NCBI RefSeq assembly: GCF_002289565.1
Contig: NZ_NTFY01000007.1
Coordinates: 1 to 64,000 of the forward strand
Source: Rhodopirellula sp. SM50
Lineage (GTDB): Bacteria > Planctomycetota > Planctomycetia > Pirellulales > Pirellulaceae
Direction of reading: 5' to 3'
Length of the DNA: 64,000 bases
The translations under genes and the position numbers were made by a program. How positions within the stretch are numbered: position 1 is the first letter of the stretch; every line of letters starts with the position of its first letter. The notes below the pieces were generated by a model that saw only the letters and a list, made by a program, of their open reading frames with translations, was not told the origin of the DNA and searched no databases. Below, piece after piece: positions 36,313-45,387 of the stretch.

Positions 36313-37095
36313 TCAAAAAGGAAATCGCTCGTCCACGTCACTCTCGGCAAGTTCGACGAGAAACGTCGACAATCGCTCGACAAGCACATCCATCAGCTGG
36401 CGTCCCTTTTCGGCCGTGGCAGGATGTGGATTTCCGGATCCGGATTGGCGTGTCAGCAAGTGCCAAGGACGCGTGATGGAAACCCAACCCTGATTGACGG
36501 CGTCGAATCGTGTTTTGTTGACTGCCCCATCATCGGCAGTGATCTTACCTGTCGCATCCACATCAACCAACTCGGAAAAATACGCCAGCCCGAGTGAAGT
36601 TTCCATTTCACCGGCGTGGTCTCCCGCGTCTTCGAAAATCTCTCGCTGCACATCGGCCGAGATCTCTCGAAACCAATCGCACAAAAACAATCGGCACGGA
36701 GTCTGGTTGTGCATCTCGCGCAGCAGCGGCTTGAATTCGTTTCCTCCATGGCTGTTCAGAATCAACAGTTTTTCGATGCCACAATGGGTCAGCGACTCGG
36801 CGAGATCCCGGATGATGATGCCCAACGTGCTAGGGTTCAGATTCATCGACAGAGGAAACTTCACTTGATTGGTTTCGGTGCCGTACGGAATCGGCGGCAA
36901 CATCACCACGCGAGCGCCGCGATCCCAGGCGGCTTCGCAGGCGCGACTGCCGATCGCTTCGGCTTGGAACGTATCGGTCCCGTAGGGCAAATGAAGATTG
37001 TGGGGCTCGGTCGCCCCGGTCGGCAGCACGGCGACTTGATAGTCACAGTCTTTGACAAAGCCGTAGTTGATTTCCGAGAGGATCCAGGGACGCAT
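36313..37095 (-). CDS. Creatininase family amidohydrolase
   Basis: The 260-residue protein has the metal-binding signatures of the creatininase family: LPTGATEPHNLHLPYGTDTF (Glu, His and Asp ligands), LILNSHGGNEFKP and GDHAGEMETSLGLAYF. The family includes creatinine amidohydrolase and related cyclic-amide hydrolases, and many members have no known substrate. It is preceded by a secreted hydrolase gene (5-bp gap) and followed by the TrmK-like gene (18-bp gap). No signal peptide is seen, so it is cytoplasmic. Confidence 0.85.
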   Translation of the reverse strand: MRPWILSEINYGFVKDCDYQVAVLPTGATEPHNLHLPYGTDTFQAEAIGSRACEAAWDRGARVVMLPPIPYGTETNQVKFPLSMNLNPSTLGIIIRDLAESLTHCGIEKLLILNSHGGNEFKPLLREMHNQTPCRLFLCDWFREISADVQREIFEDAGDHAGEMETSLGLAYFSELVDVDATGKITADDGAVNKTRFDAVNQGWVSITRPWHLLTRQSGSGNPHPATAEKGRQLMDVLVERLSTFLVELAESDVDERFPF

Positions 37096-37100
37096 TGGTT

Positions 37101-38159
37101 TTACTTTCCGCTTTGCTCGTCGTCGGGTTTGACTGTGAACGGCATCAACCGATTCGGATTCCAGTTTACCGGTCGCCCCTTCGCTTGGGCAGCCAGCCAG
37201 TTGAGTGCCGCTTCGTGCACAATTTCGTGACCGCCTTCGAAAAGGGTCAGTCGAGTCGTCCCCACGGTTCGGCGAAAAATCGGAACATGGTTGCCGTACA
37301 ACGAATCCGATTTGGCTGTGTTGATTCGCTGCAACTCCTCCGGCACCGCACGCGTTTGGTACAGCTTGTCGATCGCATCGACGTTCAACGCCGTCGACGC
37401 CGGAACGGCAGCATTAAACGCCAGCATCGAATGCGTAAACGGGACGCTTCCGGCGCGCCCGTCGTTGATGCCGTGATTGAGATCCAATGGAGGAAGCCGA
37501 TCCGCCTTGGCGATCCAGTTCAGCGGGGAACGATGCCAGGCGGCGTCACGAAGTTCCGTCGAGGCATCCGGCGCGCCACCCAGCGCCGACTCGATCATGG
37601 TGGCATAGCGATCGAACGACGTTCCCTTGCACTGGTGATGCCAAGCGGCGATGTCCGAGATGCCACACCATGCCGACACCCCGGCCCACAACTTCGGCGC
37701 ACGTGCCGCCATCAACATCGATGCGTGCCCGCCACCGGAAACACCGATACAGTAGATTCGATTCGGGTCGATGGATGTTTCGGACTTGGCAAAGTCGACG
37801 GCGCTGCGGATATCGGCAACGACGAGGTCCGACCCCATCGCTTCGGGAGTCTTGTTGATACCGCGAAAATTGGGGTGAATGAAGGCCCAGCCTGCTTGCT
37901 GACACCACTCCGCATACTGAACCTCACCGCCGGTTTGACGATAGTCGCTCGACCAGGTGTGCAAGGCGACCAGCAGCGGCACCGGCTCTTCCAACTTCGG
38001 AATCCAGATCAACGTCGGCTGCATCGAGCCGTCACCGTCGGATCGGTAGTGAGCTTCGCGGACACCCTCCGGGTAACCCGGCACTTGGGCGGCCGCATGC
38101 GCACTCAGAAGCGTCATCGCGGCAGCGAGCAGTCCGACAGCAAGATTCTTAGTCAACAT
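37101..38159 (-). CDS. Secreted alpha/beta hydrolase (S9-like)
   Basis: The 352-residue protein has a signal peptide (VGLLAAAMTLLSAHAAAQ) and an alpha/beta-hydrolase core with the oxyanion region VALHTWSSDYRQTG, the nucleophile elbow IGVSGGGHASML (Ser in G-V-S-G-G) and a likely catalytic His in FEGGHEIVHEAAL near the C-terminus. It resembles prolyl-oligopeptidase-like esterases or peptidases; the substrate is unknown. The ATG at 38159 puts the signal peptide at the N-terminus. It heads the minus-strand run hydrolase-creatininase-TrmK. Confidence 0.75.
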   Translation of the reverse strand: MLTKNLAVGLLAAAMTLLSAHAAAQVPGYPEGVREAHYRSDGDGSMQPTLIWIPKLEEPVPLLVALHTWSSDYRQTGGEVQYAEWCQQAGWAFIHPNFRGINKTPEAMGSDLVVADIRSAVDFAKSETSIDPNRIYCIGVSGGGHASMLMAARAPKLWAGVSAWCGISDIAAWHHQCKGTSFDRYATMIESALGGAPDASTELRDAAWHRSPLNWIAKADRLPPLDLNHGINDGRAGSVPFTHSMLAFNAAVPASTALNVDAIDKLYQTRAVPEELQRINTAKSDSLYGNHVPIFRRTVGTTRLTLFEGGHEIVHEAALNWLAAQAKGRPVNWNPNRLMPFTVKPDDEQSGK

Positions 38160-38199
38160 CAAAACAGCTGCCCTCCGGGCGGTATAAAATACGGGTTTC

Positions 38200-38226
38200 A
38201 CAGTGGCGTAAGCTTCCAGCTTGCGC
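38200..38226. repeat. Family C repeat copy between divergent hydrolases
   Basis: AGTGGCGTAAGCTTCCAGC with its TTGCG extension occurs here in the 94-bp gap between divergent hydrolase genes. Unlike other family C copies it does not follow a stop codon. Confidence 0.8.
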
Positions 38227-38253
38227 CCCCCTTCCATCATTCAAGGCCAGGAT

Positions 38254-39132
38254 ATGCTACACCTTCCAACCCGGCTCATGTCCCTGGCAGTGTTTTTTGT
38301 CGGCTCGATTTCTTTTGCAGCAGATCCCATCGACGTGTGGCCTGATCTGGCACCGGGGGAGACGACTCGATCGGTCGGCCAGCCGCTTCCGCCGCGACCG
38401 GGCGGCAAGGGTAACGTCACACGAATCGCCGGGGTCACTCGGCCAACACTGCAGGTCTATCGTGCCGAAAAACCGAACGGTACAGGCGTGGTGATCTTGC
38501 CGGGCGGCGGCTTTTCGTACGTCGTTCCCGATTTGGAAGGATCCGAAGCGGCCGAGTGGCTCAATTCTCTGGGCGTGACGGCGTTCGTACTCAATTACCG
38601 CACGAAAAACGATCCGGCACAGGTCGGATGGCAGCGTCCGGTGCAAGACATCCAGCGCGCGATGGCCGTGCTGCGATCCCAAGCCGAGCATTGGAAATTA
38701 AAACCCGATCGCATCGGCCTGCTCGGCTTCTCCGCCGGCGGTCAAGTCGCCGCCAGGTTCATGAGCGACCCGAAGACGCTCACTTACGAACGAGTGGATT
38801 CGATCGATGACGTCAATCCTCGCCCCGATTTCGCGATGCTCGTTTATCCCTGGCGGATGTACGATGCGGCGACAGATGGCTTCGTTGATGGAATCGACGT
38901 ACCGACGACAGCGCCGCCGACCTTCTTGGTCCACACACATGATGACAATTCGACAGCGCTCGGAACGGTCTTGTATTACATGCAGCTCAAGAAACATAAC
39001 ATCGCGGCCGAGCTTCACGTGTTCGGCAACGGCGGACACGGCTACGGCATCCGTCCGGTCAAAGGCTCGCTCATTTCGACCTGGCCCTCGCAAGCCGCCA
39101 ACTTCCTGCGCTCACAGTCTTTTGTCGAATGA
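38254..39132 (+). CDS. Secreted alpha/beta hydrolase (acetylesterase/lipase type)
   Basis: The 292-residue protein starts with a signal peptide (LMSLAVFFVGSISFAA). The alpha/beta-hydrolase core shows VVILPGGGFSYVVPDLEG (oxyanion motif), IGLLGFSAGGQVAARFM (nucleophile Ser), TFLVHTHDDNST (Asp) and a C-terminal NGGHGYGIRP (His), a full triad. It resembles BD-FAE-like feruloyl/acetyl esterases and xylan acetylesterases of polysaccharide utilisation, which fits the next gene, a sulfatase. The ATG at 38254 was chosen by the signal peptide. Confidence 0.8.
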   Translation: MLHLPTRLMSLAVFFVGSISFAADPIDVWPDLAPGETTRSVGQPLPPRPGGKGNVTRIAGVTRPTLQVYRAEKPNGTGVVILPGGGFSYVVPDLEGSEAAEWLNSLGVTAFVLNYRTKNDPAQVGWQRPVQDIQRAMAVLRSQAEHWKLKPDRIGLLGFSAGGQVAARFMSDPKTLTYERVDSIDDVNPRPDFAMLVYPWRMYDAATDGFVDGIDVPTTAPPTFLVHTHDDNSTALGTVLYYMQLKKHNIAAELHVFGNGGHGYGIRPVKGSLISTWPSQAANFLRSQSFVE

Positions 39133-39580
39133 TCAGCGTGCGCACTCCAGCCGGGGAAACTGCAGGTCTCACGCAAAGACGTGAAGCCGCTTTCCCCGAG
39201 AGACTTGTACGCGGCATGCCCGGTTCGCCAACGGCGATGCACAACATAGCCTGGGGTAAGTCCGGATGAGCCCGAGCGAATCCGGACGCAACCCCAGGTC
39301 CACGCCCAACGAAAAACCTCCCTCCATTCGATCGGCCGGCGGCTTCGCCGCCGGCCGATCGAATGGAGGGAAAGAGAAGATGGGGTTCTTTTCCTGGGGT
39401 GGCGGTCACTTCGCTACGCTCGCTCCCTGACCCCAGGCTATGTTGTTGATGCCCGTTGGGCAAACCCTGCCGGGCAACGCTGTGATACGTTTTTCGTTAA
39501 GCGTCACTCTCTAGTGTCCGCGGGGTCTAGAATAGTTTGCACCCGAAACACATGAATTTGTCACCTTCTCGTGAAATACT
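39133..39580. other. Intergenic region with nested palindrome
   Basis: No gene is supported. The outer family F arms at about 39219-39257 and 39430-39474 (ACATAGCCTGGGGT with ACCCCAGGCTATGT) enclose the perfect 25-bp hairpin at 39319-39371. Here the flanking genes point the same way, so the element is not confined to convergent gaps. Confidence 0.75.
39319..39371. repeat. Perfect 25-bp inverted repeat with 3-nt loop
   Basis: Arms 39319-39343 and 39347-39371 are exact reverse complements around the loop TTC; the core is GATCGGCCGGCGG/CCGCCGGCCGATC. It is the most perfect palindrome in the window. It could form a hairpin in RNA or a cruciform in DNA and lies inside the larger family F palindrome. 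Confidence 0.95.
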
Positions 39581-41662
39581 ATGCGATTCAAACGTCGGCG
39601 ATCTCTCGTCCAGATTGCTTCTAGCCTTGCTTTGTTTGGGTTGGCTTCATCCGTGATGATCGAGGTTGCCGCGGCCGATGACTCGCGTCCCAACGTCGTG
39701 ATGATCATCGTCGACGACCTCAACGACTTGCCGCTCTCTCCCGATGGAAAGCCGGTGATCAAGACGCCGAACATCGATCGAATCGCTCGACGTGGCGTCA
39801 CGTTCACCAACGCCCATTGCAACGATCCGATCTGCGCCCCGTCGCGGGCCAGCATGCTGTTCGGGCTCTATCCGCAAACCAGCGGGCTGTACTGGTTCGA
39901 AAAATGGAAAGAAAACGGCGTTCTGAATCAATGCGTCTCACTCAATCGGCACCTGCAAAACCACGGCTACTCCGTGTTCGGCACCGGCAAAATTTACCAC
40001 GGCGGTCAGTCCGACGGGGCATTTGATCAGCGCGGTCCCAAGCCCGACGTCGGTCCTTGGCCATGGGATGGGAAATCCAATCAAAGTCATCTTCCCCATC
40101 CGGCGATGATGTATCTGTACGACACCGATGGTGACATGGACTACAAGTGGGAACACCACTTCGGTCCACTGTCGATGATCCCGGATTGGAAACCGGATCC
40201 CGCAGCGGGAATCCCCGGTTACAAGGGATGGCGGTTGGGCGGTAAACCGTTTCGTTACAACGGCGATGATGATCGAGACAAGTTGAGTGACGAATTGTGT
40301 GCCGAGTGGTCAACCGAAGTGATCGCGAGGCAGCATGACCGACCCTTCGCGATCTTCACGGGATTGGTCCGGACGCACACGCCACTTTACGCACCACAGA
40401 AATACTTTGATCGTTTCCCGCTCGATTCGATCGAACTTCCCGAGACGATCGAAGATGACTTGGCTGACTGCGCGACCGCGTTGGCAGACAGATCACTCTA
40501 TGGGTTCCGACGTTACGACATGCTCGTACGTCATCAAGACCGGCAGCTTTACAAGCAATGGCTGCAAGCCTATTTGGCCTGCGTTTCCTTTGTCGATGAT
40601 CAAGTCGGAAAGATCCTGGACGCCGTGGACGCCAGTCCCCAACGTGACAACACGATCGTGGTTTTCACCAGCGATCACGGATTTCACATTGGCGAAAAAG
40701 AGTTCCTGTACAAACAAAGTCTGTGGGACGGCGCGACGCGAGTTCCTCTGATCATCGCCGGTGTCGACGGCATGCCCCAAGGCGTGACCTGCGACCGTCC
40801 GGTCTCGTGGATCGATCTGTACCCGACGTTGAACGAACTGTGCGGGTTGCCCCGAGAGCCGAATGCCGCATCGGGCGGTTACGAACTGGAAGGGCACAGC
40901 CTGGTTCCCTTGGTGATGTCACCCGAAGATGACTGGGACGGTCCCGATGTCGCGATCACAGCATTGCCGGGGAAAGACCACAGTCAACACGAACGACACG
41001 GGGGCACCTGGTTCCCGCATTTTTCGGTGCGCAGCAAACAGTACCGCTACACGCTTTGCTCCAGCGGCGAAGAAGAACTCTACGATTTTGACGCCGATCC
41101 CCGCGAGTGGAAAAACCTCGCGGATGACCCGGCTTACGCTGCCATCAAAGCTTCACTGAAAGACCAGCTGATCGCGCTGCGTGATGGCCCGAATTGGAAG
41201 TCGTTGGATGACCTGCATCATTGGACCTACGGGGCGCAGAAAGGCGGCGTCGCATCCGAGGATGGAACGTTGACCTTCAGCGGTCATGCATCTTCGTACC
41301 TGGCGACGATCGCAACGTACAAAAACTTCGAATGGGAATTCGAAGCGAAGTCGCCCGACGCGCGGCAGATGCGGATCAGCTACCACGGCCGTGTGAGAGA
41401 CAATCGTGTCGCCGGAACCGTCGCCAATGTTTCGCCCGCGGCATCGAACCTGGACGGCATCGCTGTTCCCTTTGACCCGGGACAATGGAATCGTTATCGC
41501 ATCCGCGTGGTCAACGAACGCTGCCAGGTTTGGATCAACGGCAGGTTGCACAGCGATGTGGTTGATGATTCGAACGCCGGTGTCGGAGTGGTCGGGCTTG
41601 ATTTCCCGGGAGTGCGCGAGCCGACGCTCAGCTTGCACCACGTTCGGATCAGAACACTGTGA
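39581..41662 (+). CDS. Secreted sulfatase with C-terminal DUF1080-like domain
   Basis: The 693-residue exported enzyme has an Arg-rich leader and hydrophobic segment, then a type I sulfatase domain: NVVMIIVDDLNDLP, and CAPSRAS with Cys85 as the expected formylglycine site. GKIYHGG and FTSDHGFHIGEKEFLYKQ follow, as in iduronate-2-sulfatase-like enzymes. The last about 150 residues (LTFSGHASSYLATIATYKNF, VWINGRLHSD) resemble the DUF1080/3-keto-disaccharide hydrolase beta-sandwich, probably a glycan-binding module. It is predicted to remove sulfate from polysaccharide. It converges closely on gdhA. Confidence 0.88.
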   Translation: MRFKRRRSLVQIASSLALFGLASSVMIEVAAADDSRPNVVMIIVDDLNDLPLSPDGKPVIKTPNIDRIARRGVTFTNAHCNDPICAPSRASMLFGLYPQTSGLYWFEKWKENGVLNQCVSLNRHLQNHGYSVFGTGKIYHGGQSDGAFDQRGPKPDVGPWPWDGKSNQSHLPHPAMMYLYDTDGDMDYKWEHHFGPLSMIPDWKPDPAAGIPGYKGWRLGGKPFRYNGDDDRDKLSDELCAEWSTEVIARQHDRPFAIFTGLVRTHTPLYAPQKYFDRFPLDSIELPETIEDDLADCATALADRSLYGFRRYDMLVRHQDRQLYKQWLQAYLACVSFVDDQVGKILDAVDASPQRDNTIVVFTSDHGFHIGEKEFLYKQSLWDGATRVPLIIAGVDGMPQGVTCDRPVSWIDLYPTLNELCGLPREPNAASGGYELEGHSLVPLVMSPEDDWDGPDVAITALPGKDHSQHERHGGTWFPHFSVRSKQYRYTLCSSGEEELYDFDADPREWKNLADDPAYAAIKASLKDQLIALRDGPNWKSLDDLHHWTYGAQKGGVASEDGTLTFSGHASSYLATIATYKNFEWEFEAKSPDARQMRISYHGRVRDNRVAGTVANVSPAASNLDGIAVPFDPGQWNRYRIRVVNERCQVWINGRLHSDVVDDSNAGVGVVGLDFPGVREPTLSLHHVRIRTL

Positions 41663-41676
41663 TCGCTCGCAAGCGA
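41663..41676. terminator. Small hairpin between convergent sulfatase and gdhA
   Basis: TCGCT-CGCA-AGCGA starts right after the sulfatase TGA and is followed by CCTGTTTTA, a weak T-tract. It is the only structure in the 20-bp gap. The same core, GCTCGCAAGC, recurs at 48880-48895 and near 48984. Confidence 0.5.
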
Positions 41677-41682
41677 CCTGTT

Positions 41683-42936
41683 TTAACGTGGTAGGTCTTT
41701 GGCTTCGGCATAGGGACGTCGCGAAAGCGCGGCCTCGCCGACCCGCTGGATCGCCAGAATGAACGCGGCGGTACGCAGATCGACGTCACGCTTTTTGGCG
41801 ACATCGGCAACGCACGCATAGGCCTTTCGCATGTGTTCGGTCAGTTCGTGTCGGATGCGTCCGAGTTCCCAGCGGAATTGTTGAATGTTCTGCGCCCACT
41901 CGAAATAGCTGACCGTCACGCCGCCGGCGTTGGCCAGAATATCGGGCACGACCAGAATGCCACGTCGCCGAAAGATCTCGTCGGCTTCGGGGGTTGTCGG
42001 CGAATTAGCGGCTTCGACGATGATACTCGCTCGAACGTCTTCGGCATTGTCTTTGGTCAGCACGTCGCCCAGCGCGGCGGGGACCAGAACGTCGGCGTTC
42101 CAGGTCAACACTTCGGAACTTTCAAACGCGTCGCCACCGGGGAATCTGGCGACGCTGCCATGCCGGGCGGTCCAGGCAACCAACTCATCGATGTTGAGTC
42201 CTTCGGGATTCGAAACACCGCCGGCATGATCGCCGACGGCGACGATCTTGGCGCCCAGTTCCGCCATCGTGCGAGCCGCAAAACTGCCCACGTTGCCGAA
42301 GCCTTGAAAGGCAACTGTGACGTCCGTGATGGATTTTTTCTGTGAGCGCAGCACTTCTTCCAGCACGATCGTGACGCCGCGACCGGTTGCTTCTTCACGG
42401 CCTTCGGATCCGAACAAATGCAACGGCTTGCCCGTCACGACCCCGGGAGAGAACCCCGCGTACTTGGAATACTCGTCCATGATCCAGCCCATGATTTTGG
42501 CGTTCGTGTTGACGTCCGGGGCGGGGATGTCGATGGTCGGGCCGATGACATCCTTGATTTGGCCGACGAAGGTGCGTGTGATCTCGTTCAGTTCGCGCTC
42601 GCTCAAATCGCTCGGGTCACAATTGATCCCACCCTTGGCGCCGCCGTAGGGAACGTCGACGACCGCGGTTTTCCAGGTCATCAAATTGGCCAGCGCCGTC
42701 GCTTCGTCTTCGTCGACCGAAGGGTGGTACCGCAATCCGCCCTTCATCGGTCCGCGGACACGACTGTGTTGCACCCGGTATCCCGTATGCTGGATCAGTT
42801 TTCCTTCGTCGCTCTCGGTGATCAGACCGACCTTGACGATCCGCAGCGGGGTCAGCAGGATGTCACGCACCCGATCGGAAAGTCCCAGAACGTTGGCGGC
42901 ATGGCGAAAATAAGCCCGGCTCTCTTCTAGCATCAA
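41683..42936 (-). CDS. gdhA: Glutamate dehydrogenase (Glu/Leu/Phe/Val dehydrogenase family)
   Basis: The 417-residue enzyme interconverts glutamate and 2-oxoglutarate plus ammonia, probably with NAD. Motifs are RVQHSRVRGPMKGGLRYHPS, TWKTAVVDVPYGGAKGGINC (with the catalytic Lys), DIPAPDVNTNAKIMGWIMDE, the Rossmann GFGNVGSFAARTMAELGAKI and AANSPTTPEADEIFRRRGI. Length and motif order match the hexameric bacterial family. Its 3' end lies 20 bp from the sulfatase stop. Confidence 0.93.
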   Translation of the reverse strand: MMLEESRAYFRHAANVLGLSDRVRDILLTPLRIVKVGLITESDEGKLIQHTGYRVQHSRVRGPMKGGLRYHPSVDEDEATALANLMTWKTAVVDVPYGGAKGGINCDPSDLSERELNEITRTFVGQIKDVIGPTIDIPAPDVNTNAKIMGWIMDEYSKYAGFSPGVVTGKPLHLFGSEGREEATGRGVTIVLEEVLRSQKKSITDVTVAFQGFGNVGSFAARTMAELGAKIVAVGDHAGGVSNPEGLNIDELVAWTARHGSVARFPGGDAFESSEVLTWNADVLVPAALGDVLTKDNAEDVRASIIVEAANSPTTPEADEIFRRRGILVVPDILANAGGVTVSYFEWAQNIQQFRWELGRIRHELTEHMRKAYACVADVAKKRDVDLRTAAFILAIQRVGEAALSRRPYAEAKDLPR

Positions 42937-43071
42937 TTCGTCCCTCTGGAGTGATTCGCCCAGGCATACCGTACTCTATTCGGCATGACGGCGGTTTTGA
43001 GTTTACTCCGTTCGCCGTGATCATGGTTTCGTTTCGGGGTACAATTGACGAACCCACGAGGAACAGAGTTG

Positions 43072-43413
43072 ATGAGCTCCGCACCCCGCTACGTCCCGCA
43101 CTACACGATCGAGGATTACCGCCGCTGGGAAGGCGATTGGGAATTGATCGATGGCGTGCCTGTGTCGATGAGTCCATCGTCATTCGGGCCGCACAAGCGA
43201 GTTGTCGCTGAACTGTCGCGACAAATCCTCAATCCGTTCATTGAGAACCAGCGAGACTATTTGTTTGACGAGCCTTGGGGGGACTCAGCCGGGGAAGGAA
43301 GGCAGAACGATACGGGGCAGAATGATCGAAGGCAAAACGATTGGAGGACGGCTCCGCTTCCCAGCCTTCGCCACCACGCCGACTTAACGGTCAAAGTCTC
43401 TGTGACTTGCTGA
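43072..43413 (+). pseudogene. Uma2-type endonuclease remnant, truncated by repeats
   Basis: The first about 65 residues (YTIEDYRRWEGDWELIDGVP, then FGPHKRVVAELSRQIL) are a clear Uma2-family (DUF820) N-terminus. Similarity stops after DYLFDEPWG, where the DNA turns into three 15-bp units (GGCAGAACGAT-like, 43301-43345), and the reading frame ends at 43413. A full Uma2 protein is about 190 residues, so the catalytic part is missing. It is best called a pseudogene remnant interrupted by, or joined to, family H repeat. Confidence 0.7.
43301..43345. repeat. Family H 15-bp tandem repeat inside the Uma2 remnant
   Basis: Three units begin at 43301, 43316 and 43331 (GGCAGAACGATACGG, GGCAGAATGATCGAA, GGCAAAACGATTGGA). 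The same core, GGCAGAATGATGG, occurs twice in reverse at about 43436-43467, where it contains the stop codon of the NagB fusion. Confidence 0.85.
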
Positions 43414-43457
43414 ACTGATGGTTAAACTCCTCGATGCCCCATCATTCTGCCACTCCA

Positions 43458-45383
43458 TCATTCTGCCGCATCAAACCCTTTCCAACGGACGAAGCCTTCG
43501 ATGGCTTGGTACTGGGCCAGCCCCAGCCGGTCGTAGATCTGTGCCGTTTGGGCGTTGCGTGCTTCGGCGCGTTGCCAGAATTCTCTCGCGTCGGAGCCGG
43601 GGAACAGGGCGCGGTCTTTTTGTGATTCGTGTTTGAAGATCGCATCGCGTTTGCGATCGACTTCTTGGGGGCTCAGCGGCACGGCCATCTCAATCTCGTG
43701 GGGCGCCCACTCTTGCCAGGCACCACGATAGAGCCAGACAGCGGTCGACGCGAACCAGTCGTCGTGTCGGCATTCATTGCAGGCGGCAAAGATGATGTCC
43801 AGGCAGGTGCGGTGGGTGCCGTGCGGATCACTCAGGTCGCCGGCGGCATAGATCTGGTGAGGCTGCACGTGACGCAACAGATCGACGGTGATTTGAACGT
43901 CTCGTTCGCCGATCGGATTTTTGCGGACCGCTCCGGTTTCGTAGAACGGCAAGTTCAAATAATGCAATCGCTCGTCGCGGACGCCGCAGACACGTGCCCC
44001 GGCAGTCGCTTCACCGCGTCGAATCAGCCCTTTGAGTCGCTGGACTTCATTGATATCGACGCTTCCAGATGCCTTGTCGCGGATGGCGTGAATCATCATC
44101 TCGGTCAGGCGTTGGATGTCATCGCTATAGACCTCGAACTCGCGACAGAAATCGGCGGCGAATTCGGCAAACCTTAACGCATCGCCATCGAAGACGGCCA
44201 GGTTGCCGGAGGTCTGGTAGGCGACGTGGATTTCATGACCCTGAGTCGCCAAGCGTGTCAGCGTGCCTCCCATCGAAATGACATCGTCGTCGGGGTGCGG
44301 CGAAAACAGGATGATCCGTTTGGGGAACACCGTATCGGGGCGGTCCGGTTTGCCGGCGGGCCAACCGGTGATCGTATTTTGCAGATGGCGAAAGACGCTG
44401 AGATTGATCTCATAGGCGGTTCCGTATTCGGCAAGCAGGCCCTGCATCCCGTTGGCGTTGTAATCGGCGTCGGTCAACATCAGGACCGGCTTTTGGACCG
44501 ATTGCGAAAGTGCGATCACGGCCCGTCGGACCATCACGTCATCCCAGCGGACGTCAGCGACTAACCAGGGCGATCGGATTTCGATCAGATTTGCTGCGGC
44601 AGCGGAATCAAGAAAGAATTCGACGTCATCGTGTTGTTGCAGAAACGTCGCCGGGACCGCCGGAGCAACTTCGCCTTCGATCGCGCGGGCGACGATCGAT
44701 GATTTGCCTTCGCCAAAGGCGAGCAAGATAATCCGTCGGGCGTCCAGGATCGTGCCGACCCCCATCGTGATCGCACGCCGCGGCACATTTTCGACACCGA
44801 AAAAATTGCTGGCCGCGTCGATCCGCGTCATCGCATCAAGCGTGATCGGCCGCGTCCGTGAATCCGTCCCCGAACCGGGTTCGTTGAAACCGATGTGTCC
44901 GGTCCGACCGATGCCCAGAATCAACATGTCGATGCCACCCAATTCGGCGATCTCGTTTTCGAACATCAGGCAATATTCTGCCAGTTCATCCTGCGGCGTG
45001 GTCCCGTCGGGAATGTGGATTTGATCGCGCGGCAGGTCGATGTGGTCGAACAGATGTTCGTTCATAAACCGGACGTGACTTTGCAGCGACGCCGGCTCCA
45101 TCGGCAGAAATTCATCGAGCACAAAGACAGCCACGTTAGAAAACGAGAGACCTTGTTCGCGATGCATCCGCACCATGGCGGAGTACACATTGACGACGGT
45201 GGAACCGGTCGCCAACCCGAGCACGCAGGTGCGTCCCTCTGCGGCACGACTGCGAACGAGCGTCGCGATTTCGAGCGCCGCGGCTTCGCTGGCATCGCTC
45301 GCTTCGGGGAACACTCGATACGCAATCGACGACAGCGTTGTGGCGGGTTGAAAGGGTTTGAGTCTGCGTCTGTCTTTTTTCAT
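43458..45383 (-). CDS. nagB: NagB-type glucosamine-6-phosphate deaminase fused to PIG-L domain
   Basis: The 641-residue protein has an N-terminal NagB domain: LGLATGSTVVNVYSAMVR, FVLDEFLPM (catalytic-type Asp90) and LGIGRTGHIGFNEPGSGTDS. After a linker, a PIG-L/LmbE-type deacetylase-like domain begins near 355 (ILFSPHPDDDVISMGGTLTR, PHPDDD at 362-367, with later SDPHGTHRTCLDI). NagB converts glucosamine-6-phosphate to fructose-6-phosphate and ammonia; the PIG-L part may N-deacetylate an amino sugar. The order ROK kinase then NagB (4-bp gap) is an amino-sugar operon. Its TGA stop is part of a GGCAGAATGATGG repeat. Confidence 0.9.
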   Translation of the reverse strand: MKKDRRRLKPFQPATTLSSIAYRVFPEASDASEAAALEIATLVRSRAAEGRTCVLGLATGSTVVNVYSAMVRMHREQGLSFSNVAVFVLDEFLPMEPASLQSHVRFMNEHLFDHIDLPRDQIHIPDGTTPQDELAEYCLMFENEIAELGGIDMLILGIGRTGHIGFNEPGSGTDSRTRPITLDAMTRIDAASNFFGVENVPRRAITMGVGTILDARRIILLAFGEGKSSIVARAIEGEVAPAVPATFLQQHDDVEFFLDSAAAANLIEIRSPWLVADVRWDDVMVRRAVIALSQSVQKPVLMLTDADYNANGMQGLLAEYGTAYEINLSVFRHLQNTITGWPAGKPDRPDTVFPKRIILFSPHPDDDVISMGGTLTRLATQGHEIHVAYQTSGNLAVFDGDALRFAEFAADFCREFEVYSDDIQRLTEMMIHAIRDKASGSVDINEVQRLKGLIRRGEATAGARVCGVRDERLHYLNLPFYETGAVRKNPIGERDVQITVDLLRHVQPHQIYAAGDLSDPHGTHRTCLDIIFAACNECRHDDWFASTAVWLYRGAWQEWAPHEIEMAVPLSPQEVDRKRDAIFKHESQKDRALFPGSDAREFWQRAEARNAQTAQIYDRLGLAQYQAIEGFVRWKGFDAAE

Positions 45384-45387
45384 GGGG

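Noticed and set aside
37095-38345. A 416-residue plus-strand frame opposite the secreted hydrolase
   Set aside because: It overlaps the hydrolase on the other strand, and its composition is antisense-like (Arg/His-rich).
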